A model generated the notes under the pieces. That model was not told the origin of the DNA. It was given only the letters and a program-made list of their open reading frames with translations, and made no database searches. This document shows, piece after piece, positions 8,075-15,591 of a stretch of DNA of 48,910 nt. The translations under genes and the position numbers were made by a program. Source of the DNA: an uncultured Porphyromonadaceae bacterium (GTDB lineage: Bacteria; Bacteroidota; Bacteroidia; Bacteroidales; Muribaculaceae); the NCBI GenBank assembly GCA_947176755.1, contig CAMWRW010000008.1, forward strand, positions 1 to 48,910, given 5' to 3'. Position 1 is the stretch's first letter. Each line of letters opens with the position of its first letter.

Positions 8075-9214
8075 TTATTTTAATTTGTGGTAGTATCGCT
8101 GTTCCGGCTCCTTCATACGGGTAGGGTGAAACAGGTATGCCATCTCTGCGAGTATACGCTGCGGATGGAATGCTCCGTCTTCGAATATATTGGTTTCCAT
8201 CGTGTCGCTGCCGTAAACGTCTCCGTTTCGGAAGGCTTTGATTCGCGTGTAGGCTTCATTTTCTTTTGACAATTCCTGCAAGGTCAGTTCCTGCGCCTGA
8301 TTATAGCGAATAAGCCAAATATCGGCCGAACTTCCCGAGTGTAAAACCCGTTCGGGAGATAATTGCGCGCTCCCTCTCTGGCCCAACAATTCAAAAGGAT
8401 TGCTTCCCCCCGCATCCTTTATCATGATTCCCATCACTGAGCCTGAGGTCGGTACGCTCCATTCATGGCCATATATTCTATCGAAAAGAATTCTCGGCTG
8501 TCCATCTCCCTTTGCGGCGGCGTGAGCTTCGTTTCGCGTCTCAATATACTCCTTTTCCGTTTGGGCAAACAGTGAGTCAGCCTTATCTCCGGCTCCGAAT
8601 AGACGTCCGTAGAACCTCATCCACTCCGCACGCCCGAGAGGCGTGGACTCCATATAATCGGCAGCCATTACGAGAGGAATCCCGGATGTCCGTAAGGTTG
8701 CCCCTCCGCTTCCATCTTCGTAAGGGGAGAGGATGATTCCATCCGGCTTTAGACTCAATATCTTTTCCACTATCGGTTGCATCGAACTCCCGCAATCCTT
8801 AATCAGTCCCTCTCGGATGCGCTTCCCCAGTATCGTGTCATGTAAATATTGGGTATCGCATATTCCAAGAATTTCATTGTCGATACCTAATTCTGATAGA
8901 AGTGAGGCATGGACGCCGGAAAAAAGAACAGATCGGCGCAACGGAATCTGTATGGTCACCGTCCCTTTTTCATTGACCCTCTTTTCATCCTCCACCAGAA
9001 GATAGCGGCTTAGAATTTTGGTCGTGTCCCAAGGATTTTTAATCGTAACTCGGAGACCCTGTTCGGATTCTTCCATTCGAATCAGTTTCGCGTGTCGAAT
9101 GGAGATTTCCTTTAAGGAGTTTTTCTCTGACTCCTTTGGGGATGATTGGCCGCTCCCGCATGCTGCAAGGAGCGGCACAATCATTAATGTTATAAATTGT
9201 CCTAATTTTGTCAT
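8075..9214 (-). CDS. btuF: Periplasmic corrinoid-binding lipoprotein, BtuF-like
   Basis: The product is 379 aa from the ATG at 9214, which overlaps the btuG stop by 4 nt; the upstream in-frame extension is rejected. The N-terminus is a lipoprotein signal ending LLAAC with Cys19. No acidic residues follow the Cys, so an inner-facing or periplasmic location is likely. The body is a class III periplasmic binding fold, with VLFSGVHASLLSELGIDNEILG at the start of lobe 1, KPDGIILSPYEDGSGG mid-way, and PRILFDRIYGHEW opening lobe 2. It delivers corrinoid to BtuC. Assignment to B12 is from context. Confidence 0.85.
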   Translation of the reverse strand: MTKLGQFITLMIVPLLAACGSGQSSPKESEKNSLKEISIRHAKLIRMEESEQGLRVTIKNPWDTTKILSRYLLVEDEKRVNEKGTVTIQIPLRRSVLFSGVHASLLSELGIDNEILGICDTQYLHDTILGKRIREGLIKDCGSSMQPIVEKILSLKPDGIILSPYEDGSGGATLRTSGIPLVMAADYMESTPLGRAEWMRFYGRLFGAGDKADSLFAQTEKEYIETRNEAHAAAKGDGQPRILFDRIYGHEWSVPTSGSVMGIMIKDAGGSNPFELLGQRGSAQLSPERVLHSGSSADIWLIRYNQAQELTLQELSKENEAYTRIKAFRNGDVYGSDTMETNIFEDGAFHPQRILAEMAYLFHPTRMKEPEQRYYHKLK

Positions 9215-10317
9215 TTCGTATTGAAGGCTATCGCCGTCGGACCGCTGCCAACATTGAATTTCTGAAGCCATCTGTCATTTTCTCCATCATATCTCACAAC
9301 ATATCCCGGAGCATCGAAACTCGGATATTGCCCGTCGCGAACAAGCGAACTGATAAGGATATCATTCGTGACAGGATCTATAGCGAGGCCCTGAGCATAT
9401 TCGGGCTGTTGAATTGTCCAATCCGTGGTCTTTCCGCTTTTGATGTCATATTTTTTATATGATGCTTCTCCTGATCCGTAGAATGGATCGTCAACCATGT
9501 AGATGGTCTTTTCGGATGCAGTCATGATTGTTGCGTTGGCGATATAGCTGGATTCTCCATTTCCGGTAATTTCATAAATCGCTGACGGGACATATTCCGG
9601 CGAATCCATTGCTGCATAATTTCCCCGACAGAGAATGAAAAGATGATCGCCCGCTGCATAGAAAGAGTCCGGATTTAGTGGACACTTGTAAGTGCCTTCA
9701 AGTGTGAATGTTGATTCGTTAATGACGCTGTAAGTGTCTCCCAATACAGGATAGCTCATGCCGTCAGTGTTCGGAACATATATCTTCCCTTGGAAGAGGG
9801 CAATTTTATCCGGGTTTGGTCCGACCTTAACCGATTTTGTAATTGTTTGGGTTAATGTGTCGAGACATGCAACATAGCCGTCATACATTGAGATATACAC
9901 TTTCCCTTCATGTGTCACCATTGACCGCGGCTGGGTTCCTTCTATTCCATTGTCTCCCGGCTTCAGTTGTTTGATTGAACGGAATGTAGAGCGATCAACT
10001 ATCTCTATCGTGTTCGAAGCGTATGTGCCTATATAGAGTTTGCTGCCGTAGGAGACAATACACTGTGGCGTATCTCCCAGACTGCGGGAATTAACTTTCT
10101 CGAAGATTCCCACTTCTGATTGTCCCGTCTCATAGTCTATTGCTGTTAACGATCCGGGGATGTGGTTGTAGTAATTGCCTTGACACAGTACGAAGGCTCC
10201 TGATGATGTTGTCGGAAAATCAGGGGATAAACCGTTATTGTCATCTTTCTCGCATGCTGTCATGGCACCGGTCAGAAGCATACCGAGGCAGATGGTCTTT
10301 ACATACTCTTTTTTCAT
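9211..10317 (-). CDS. btuG: Surface lipoprotein beta-propeller, BtuG-like B12-binding protein
   Basis: The product is 368 aa from the ATG at 10317. The lipobox LTGAMTAC places the lipidated Cys at residue 22, followed by EKDD. This fits the Bacteroidetes lipoprotein export signal for surface display. The body consists of repeated YncE/DUF5074-like propeller blades (IDYETGQSEVGIF, IVDRSTFRSIKQL, CLDTLTQTITKSV). In Bacteroides, BtuG proteins sit on top of the TonB-dependent transporter BtuB and bind B12 with extremely high affinity. The btuB-btuG-btuF-btuC order and the riboswitch upstream make this the best reading. It overlaps btuF by 4 nt. Confidence 0.85.
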   Translation of the reverse strand: MKKEYVKTICLGMLLTGAMTACEKDDNNGLSPDFPTTSSGAFVLCQGNYYNHIPGSLTAIDYETGQSEVGIFEKVNSRSLGDTPQCIVSYGSKLYIGTYASNTIEIVDRSTFRSIKQLKPGDNGIEGTQPRSMVTHEGKVYISMYDGYVACLDTLTQTITKSVKVGPNPDKIALFQGKIYVPNTDGMSYPVLGDTYSVINESTFTLEGTYKCPLNPDSFYAAGDHLFILCRGNYAAMDSPEYVPSAIYEITGNGESSYIANATIMTASEKTIYMVDDPFYGSGEASYKKYDIKSGKTTDWTIQQPEYAQGLAIDPVTNDILISSLVRDGQYPSFDAPGYVVRYDGENDRWLQKFNVGSGPTAIAFNTK

Positions 10318-10407
10318 GATTCTTTTTTTGTTTAAGATATTGGTTTTCAGTTGTTTTCTGTCAAACTCAAGTTCTCCTTGAAAACGCCGTGATTGTAATA
10401 ACCGCAA

Positions 10408-12426
10408 TCAGAATTGATACTTGATCGAGACCAGCCAGTTGCGGCCGGGCATGGGGTATCGTGCAATCAATTCATATTGCCGATTGAAGGCGTTTTGAAG
10501 ATCTGCGCGCAATTCAATGCTGTGTGCGCCGAACCGGATAGTTCGGTATAGAGTGAAGCCGAAATCAATGTAGCCTGCGATGCGCGACGAGGGGAGGTTT
10601 ATGGATGTCGCGTAACGACTGCCTGAACCAATTGCATGAGCCACAAAGTTTACCCACGGATTTTTCCACGTCAGGCTAACCGACCCGGTGTGCTCCGGGG
10701 TATAGGCCACTTGTTTGTTCCAGTCAAGTTGTTCGCGGCTTGTCCGGATACGTGCTCGTTGATAGGAGTACGCCCCGGAAAGGATTAGGCCTTGCTTTTT
10801 TGTAAAGCTTAACTCTGAATCCACACTGAAGTCAACTCCCGATGCCACCACCTTCCCTAAATTTGTCATCGTGTTGATAAACATATTGAAAGGAACGGCG
10901 ACAATCTTATTCCTAACAATATTGCAGTATCCGTCGAGGGTCGTGCTCAGTGAAAATTTTTCTATTGTCAGGCCGTAGGTAATTCCTATATTAAACATCT
11001 CAGCATCCTCCGGCTTAAGATTTACACTTCCGTAGTGGTCGAAGTATAGTTCATTAAAGGTTGGCATCCTGTAGATATTCTTGTAGGATGCGCGAATGAG
11101 GAATTCCTTTTCTTTAAAGGGGATGATGGAGATGGTGATTGAGGGCGAGAAGCGGAATGTGCTTTTAGATTCGGAATCACTATGGCTTCCATCCCCGATC
11201 AAGGAAAACAGTGTTTTGGCTGTGACCGTGAAAATGCGATGCTTCCATCTTCCGGCGAGGAGCTGGAGAAGTGTATGTCGGTAAGGTGAATTGTTTGTTG
11301 CAAGATTGCTCTCCAAGTCCTGATAGGTGTAGTCGATAGAGTAGTCAAAACTCCAATCCCGAAGCGGAGCCCAGAATAGTGCGCCCGATCCATAAGCCTC
11401 TTTTTGAATGTAGTTTTGATTCAGTTCGCCACCCGGATATTTACCGTTTTTATCACTGTAATTCGTCCGACTCCAATTAAACTTTCCCAATGTTTGCAGG
11501 GAGAAAGAGTGAGGGAGTCGAGTCTTGAATGCTACTTGTCCGTATGCGTTTTGTTCTTTGAGGCGTTCGTTATTCTCTTCGACATAATAGACAACCGGCC
11601 CCGGAAGATGTTGATTACTCCCATAATAATAACCTTTGACTATAATGGAATTCCAGGGTCTTGGACGCCACCCCCCGTTAATCTCGCCATGACCTCTGTC
11701 AATACGGGCGTTTTGTCGCCTGAGGGTTGTAGTGTAGTCTCCGTTTTTCAGCTCAAAGGGAAAGTTGTTGTTGGAATGAGTATATTCTCCGGAGGCGGAA
11801 AAGGCGAGGTTCTCTCCATTGCTTTTTGATATCCGAAGATATGGACTGATGTGGCCAAAGGATCCCCCTTCAAGTCTTACAGTGGCTCTTGGACGCGAAT
11901 CAAGCATATCCGGCAAAATCCCTGTCGAGATATTTAGAGTGCCTGCAGAAGCTGCCCCCCTTGCCGGAATTAGAAGTTCATCCCGATCCCCGATATTAAC
12001 GGTCATTCCGGAGACATTTTCGAGAGAATATCTCGACAGGTCAATAGCTCCGTTGCGTATGTCGGAGAGTGGAAATCCGTCGTAGACAACTCCCGTATGC
12101 TGCACGCCGAGTCCCCTGACGGCTATAGTCTTGAGCCCGCCTGAGCCTCCGTAATCGTTAAGGTTCACGCCCGGCAATCGACGCATCGCATCGCTTATGT
12201 CGGTGATGCCTGCCGACATCACTTTATTTGCATCTATCGTTGGGGCTGGGCTGGCGCTTGACATTTTGTCTACTTTGCGCTTCGCCTTTACCTCGACTTC
12301 ATGCAAATCTGTAGCTATCGAGTCGTTTCGGTCAACACCGGCTCCATAACAAAACTGCCCGGAGACACACGTGATCCCGAGCAGCGCAGCTGAAATTCTT
12401 TTTCTTCCTTGCATTGGCTTTCTCAT
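10408..12426 (-). CDS. btuB: TonB-dependent outer-membrane receptor, BtuB-like
   Basis: The 672-aa product begins with a signal peptide (ISAALLGITCVSGQFCYGAG). A plug domain follows: HEVEVKAKR, SDAMRRLPGVNLNDYG and IAVRGLGVQHTGVVYDG. The rest is a beta barrel ending in NWLVSIKYQF with the terminal Phe needed for outer-membrane insertion. It should take cobalamin or other corrinoids across the outer membrane using TonB energy. There is no N-terminal carboxypeptidase-like (SusC-type) domain, which separates it from SusC transporters. The gene lies directly behind the cobalamin riboswitch and heads btuB-btuG-btuF-btuC. An inner ATG at 12414 would also keep the signal peptide. Confidence 0.9.
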   Translation of the reverse strand: MRKPMQGRKRISAALLGITCVSGQFCYGAGVDRNDSIATDLHEVEVKAKRKVDKMSSASPAPTIDANKVMSAGITDISDAMRRLPGVNLNDYGGSGGLKTIAVRGLGVQHTGVVYDGFPLSDIRNGAIDLSRYSLENVSGMTVNIGDRDELLIPARGAASAGTLNISTGILPDMLDSRPRATVRLEGGSFGHISPYLRISKSNGENLAFSASGEYTHSNNNFPFELKNGDYTTTLRRQNARIDRGHGEINGGWRPRPWNSIIVKGYYYGSNQHLPGPVVYYVEENNERLKEQNAYGQVAFKTRLPHSFSLQTLGKFNWSRTNYSDKNGKYPGGELNQNYIQKEAYGSGALFWAPLRDWSFDYSIDYTYQDLESNLATNNSPYRHTLLQLLAGRWKHRIFTVTAKTLFSLIGDGSHSDSESKSTFRFSPSITISIIPFKEKEFLIRASYKNIYRMPTFNELYFDHYGSVNLKPEDAEMFNIGITYGLTIEKFSLSTTLDGYCNIVRNKIVAVPFNMFINTMTNLGKVVASGVDFSVDSELSFTKKQGLILSGAYSYQRARIRTSREQLDWNKQVAYTPEHTGSVSLTWKNPWVNFVAHAIGSGSRYATSINLPSSRIAGYIDFGFTLYRTIRFGAHSIELRADLQNAFNRQYELIARYPMPGRNWLVSIKYQF

Positions 12427-12444
12427 CCGCGTGGAAAACTTCTG

Positions 12445-12575
12445 TGTATTTCTCCGGAGGTCGGTCGGACTTTAACCGTAGCGGGACTGTCAGGGAATTC
12501 CACCCTATTCTTTATCCGGATAGAGGTCATCCGTCATATTGCTTTCTTTACTTAAAGATAACCCGTAGGCGGATG
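12445..12575 (-). promoter_or_regulatory. Cobalamin riboswitch in the btuB leader
   Basis: On the minus strand the leader contains the conserved aptamer core. GGGTGGAATTCCCTGACAG followed by TCCCGC (12481-12505) corresponds to the family GGTG..AATCC..AC.GTCCCGC. TACGGTTAAAGTCCGACC and GACC (12459-12480) correspond to CACTGT..AGTC.G..GACCTGCC. It lies 33 nt before the btuB ATG, so translation control is likely, as is common in Bacteroidetes. The outer limits are approximate. I set the 5' end at the probable transcription start. Confidence 0.88.
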
Positions 12576-12576
12576 T

Positions 12577-12608
12577 GTTGCAAAATTACAATTATTTTTT
12601 AATCTTTG
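12577..12608 (+). promoter_or_regulatory. Candidate divergent promoter of btuD
   Basis: On the plus strand GTTG (12577-12580) and TAATCTTTG (12600-12608, one base longer than TAnnTTTG) lie 19 nt apart. They interleave almost completely with the btuB promoter on the other strand. The match is weaker than for btuB. Confidence 0.45.
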
Positions 12609-12612
12609 CAAA
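12581..12612 (-). promoter_or_regulatory. btuB operon promoter
   Basis: On the minus strand there is a -33 box TTTG (12609-12612), a 20-nt spacer and a -7 box TAATTTTG (12581-12588), a full consensus match. The start of transcription would be near 12575, at the 5' edge of the riboswitch. Confidence 0.8.
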
Positions 12613-12664
12613 AAATATGGACTGGCAAATTTTTATTTCGGCAGCCCCTACAATCTTTAAAAAT

Positions 12665-13447
12665 ATGCAGCATTCCGCTCTTTCGTTTTCTCACCTTTCA
12701 ACCGGATATACGGTCCGACATGATAAGATCGAAATAGGGAAGGATCTTTCAGCAAGCCTTCCAGTTGGTCAGTTCACTTGTCTGTTGGGCCCTAATGGTG
12801 CCGGAAAATCAACGCTCTTCAGAACTCTCGCCGGTTTTATTCCCTCTTTATCCGGAATTGTGACTCTAATGGGACGTCCGGTTCAGCAATATAAAGCTGA
12901 AGAATTGGCCAAGACAATCAGCGTGGTACTCACTGAACGCCCCTCCGTGACGGCCATGACTGTTGCTCAACTCGTATCTCTCGGACGAAGCCCTTATACC
13001 GGTTTCTGGGGTCGCCTGACGGATGTTGACCGTCATCGTGCGGAGGAGGCCATGGTCTTGGCAAGATGTGTGGAACTTAAGGATCGACTCGTCGATACAC
13101 TCAGCGATGGTGAATGTCAAAGGGTGATGATTGCCAAGGCTCTCGCTCAGGACACTCCGGTTATTTTCCTTGATGAGCCGACTGCCTTCCTTGATTTCCC
13201 CTCTAAGGTAGAGATGATGAGGACTCTTAAGCGCCTTGCCCATGAAGCCGGAAAATCAATCCTCCTGTCAACTCACGATGTCAACATGGCTCTGCAGACT
13301 GCCGACAATTTATGGCTACTTGACCGTAAATTCGGACTAAGTTGTGGAAGTCTTGAATCTCTCGCCCGCGAAGGGACTCTTCAGAAATATTTCCTTAGAG
13401 ACGGAATAGCTTTTGATGACGCAAGTTCATCTTTCATCATTGTCTGA
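12665..13447 (+). CDS. btuD: ABC transporter ATPase, predicted BtuD
   Basis: The product is about 260 aa from the ATG at 12665; in-frame ATGs at 12617 and 12575 would add non-homologous residues. Walker A is LLGPNGAGKST, the signature is LSDGECQRVMIAKAL (the LSDGE variant usual in FepC/BtuD-type importers), Walker B is PVIFLDEPTAFLD, and the H-loop is LLSTHDVNM. It should power the BtuC permease encoded on the other strand. Unlike btuB-G-F-C, it is transcribed away from the riboswitch and so escapes direct control by it. The short spacer to the hut promoter holds a dyad. Confidence 0.87.
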   Translation: MQHSALSFSHLSTGYTVRHDKIEIGKDLSASLPVGQFTCLLGPNGAGKSTLFRTLAGFIPSLSGIVTLMGRPVQQYKAEELAKTISVVLTERPSVTAMTVAQLVSLGRSPYTGFWGRLTDVDRHRAEEAMVLARCVELKDRLVDTLSDGECQRVMIAKALAQDTPVIFLDEPTAFLDFPSKVEMMRTLKRLAHEAGKSILLSTHDVNMALQTADNLWLLDRKFGLSCGSLESLAREGTLQKYFLRDGIAFDDASSSFIIV

Positions 13448-13453
13448 TAGACT

Positions 13454-13482
13454 GTGCGAGGATAGCTTTTGCATCCTCGCAC
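13454..13482. other. Inverted repeat between btuD and hutU (terminator or operator)
   Basis: GTGCGAGGAT (13454-13463) and ATCCTCGCAC (13473-13482) form a perfect 10-bp stem around a 9-nt loop, starting 6 nt after the btuD stop. No T run follows. The loop contains the -33 box of the hutU promoter, so it may act as btuD terminator, as an operator for hut control, or both. Confidence 0.6.
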
Positions 13483-13498
13483 AAATTTATTATATTTG
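13468..13498 (+). promoter_or_regulatory. Promoter of the hut operon
   Basis: TTTG (13468-13471), a 19-nt spacer and TATATTTG (13491-13498) form a full consensus match. Transcription should start near 13505, leaving a leader of about 60 nt before hutU. Confidence 0.8.
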
Positions 13499-13563
13499 CA
13501 TCCAAGACGTCCCTATGGGTCGGCATTATTTATTGATTATATATTCAACAACATCATAATATC

Positions 13564-15561
13564 ATGAAAGAAAACACTTTCGCTATCGGTGCTGAATGGC
13601 CTGATATGCCTGCTTTCGTTGAAGGTATTCGTCGTGCTCCCGACCGTGGTTATACTCTCAACGAGCAAAAAACGATGACAGCCCTTAAAAATGCTCTTCG
13701 TTATCTTCCTCCGGAACTTCATGAAAAGGCCGCTCCTGAATTTCTCGAAGAACTTCGCACGCGCGGCCGAATATATGCTTATAGATTCCGCCCTGAAGGC
13801 GATATCAAGGCCAAGCCTATTGATGAATATAAAGGTAAATGCCTCGCCGGAAAGGCTTTTCAGGTTATGATCGACAATAACCTCAGTTTCGATGTCGCTC
13901 TTTATCCTTATGAACTTGTCACTTATGGCGAAACAGGTCAGGTTGCTCAGAACTGGCTTCAGTATCGTCTGATTAAAAAATATCTTGAGGAGATGACCGA
14001 GAATCAGACCCTGGTGGTTGAATCCGGTCATCCCCTCGGCCTGTTCCCATCGCGTCCGGATGCTCCACGCGTCATAATCACGAATGCCATGATGGTCGGT
14101 ATGTTCGATAATCTCCACGATTGGCATGAGGCAATGCAGCTTGGAGTTGCAAACTATGGCCAGATGACCGCCGGCGGGTGGATGTATATCGGTCCTCAGG
14201 GAATCGTTCACGGAACTTTTAATACAATCCTTAACGCTGGCCGAATGAAACTCGGAGTGCCGGAGGATGGCGACCTCTCCGGTCATTTGTTTGTTTCCTC
14301 CGGTCTTGGAGGCATGAGCGGCGCTCAGCCCAAGGCTGCTGAAATCGCCGGCGCGGTTGCTATAATTGCCGAAGTCGATGATTCGCGTATCAAGACACGC
14401 ATGGATCAGGGGTGGGTAACGGCTCGCACATCTGATGTCGCAGAGGCTTTCCGTCTCGCAGAGGATGCCATGGCCGAGAAACGGCCCGTGTCTATCGCTT
14501 ACCATGGCAATGTGGTCGATCTTCTCGAATATGCCGTTGCCAATGATAAGAAAATCGAGCTCCTTTCCGACCAGACAAGTTGCCATGCCGTTTATGAAGG
14601 TGGTTATTGCCCGTCTGGTATTTCTTTTGAGGAAAGGACTCGGTTGCTCCATGATGATCCTCAGAAGTTCCGCAATCTTGTTGATGAGACCCTCCGTCGC
14701 CATTATGAGGCAATCAAGGCATTGGTGGCGAAAGGAACATATTTCTTCGATTATGGAAACTCCTTCATGAAAGCGATCTACGACGCCGGTGTCAAGGAGA
14801 TATCAAGAAATGGAGTTGATGAGAAGGATGGATTCATCTGGCCGTCCTATGTTGAGGACATTATGGGCCCCATGCTTTTCGATTTCGGCTACGGGCCGTT
14901 CCGTTGGGTTTGTCTGTCCGGTAAGCACGAAGATCTTGTGAAAACCGACAAGGCCGCAATGGAATGTATTGATCCGACTCGCCGAGGCCAGGATCGCGAT
15001 AATTATAACTGGATCAGGGATGCTGAAAAAAATGCCCTCGTAGTTGGCACGCAGGCTCGTATCCTTTATCAGGATGCTATGGGACGCCTTAATATCGCTC
15101 TAAAATTCAACGATATGGTGCGTAAAGGTGAAGTAGGACCCATAATGCTCGGCCGTGACCATCATGATGTCAGCGGCACGGACTCTCCTTTCCGTGAGAC
15201 TTCCAACATCAAGGATGGATCGAATGTAATGGCCGACATGGCTGTTCAGTGCTTTGCCGGAAACTGCGCTCGTGGAATGAGTCTTGTAGCTCTACACAAT
15301 GGCGGCGGCGTCGGTATCGGAAAATCAATCAACGGTGGTTTTGGAATGGTATGCGACGGTTCGGACCGTGTAGATGAAATTCTTAAGCAAGCAATGCTCT
15401 GGGATGTCATGGGAGGCGTGGCCAGAAGAAGCTGGGCTCGTAATGAAAATGCAATGTCTACGGTGCGTGAATGGAATGAAACTCAAGGTGAAAACGGGTT
15501 CGCTATTACGGAACCATTCCTTGCCGATGAATCCATGCTCGACGCTATTATTAAAGGATAA
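13564..15561 (+). CDS. hutU: Urocanate hydratase
   Basis: The 665-aa product catalyses the second step of histidine degradation, converting urocanate to 4-imidazolone-5-propionate with tightly bound NAD+. Family segments seen include VVESGHPLGLFPS, ITNAMMVGMFDN, AGGWMYIGPQGIVHGT, SSGLGGMSGAQPKAA (dinucleotide-binding), DQTSCHAVYEGGYCPSG and LGRDHHDVSGTDSPFRET. The length is at the long end, as in Bacteroidetes orthologues. It is the first gene of the hut operon, with a consensus promoter 66 nt upstream. A 388-codon antisense frame over it is a shadow. Confidence 0.96.
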   Translation: MKENTFAIGAEWPDMPAFVEGIRRAPDRGYTLNEQKTMTALKNALRYLPPELHEKAAPEFLEELRTRGRIYAYRFRPEGDIKAKPIDEYKGKCLAGKAFQVMIDNNLSFDVALYPYELVTYGETGQVAQNWLQYRLIKKYLEEMTENQTLVVESGHPLGLFPSRPDAPRVIITNAMMVGMFDNLHDWHEAMQLGVANYGQMTAGGWMYIGPQGIVHGTFNTILNAGRMKLGVPEDGDLSGHLFVSSGLGGMSGAQPKAAEIAGAVAIIAEVDDSRIKTRMDQGWVTARTSDVAEAFRLAEDAMAEKRPVSIAYHGNVVDLLEYAVANDKKIELLSDQTSCHAVYEGGYCPSGISFEERTRLLHDDPQKFRNLVDETLRRHYEAIKALVAKGTYFFDYGNSFMKAIYDAGVKEISRNGVDEKDGFIWPSYVEDIMGPMLFDFGYGPFRWVCLSGKHEDLVKTDKAAMECIDPTRRGQDRDNYNWIRDAEKNALVVGTQARILYQDAMGRLNIALKFNDMVRKGEVGPIMLGRDHHDVSGTDSPFRETSNIKDGSNVMADMAVQCFAGNCARGMSLVALHNGGGVGIGKSINGGFGMVCDGSDRVDEILKQAMLWDVMGGVARRSWARNENAMSTVREWNETQGENGFAITEPFLADESMLDAIIKG

Positions 15562-15591
15562 CCTTAATGTATCTATTATCCACTAAACACA

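Noticed and set aside
13537-14703. Open frame of 388 codons on the minus strand over hutU
   Set aside because: It lies wholly antisense to hutU, whose product has all urocanate hydratase motifs. Its translation shows no recognisable domain and it arises from the codon bias of hutU.
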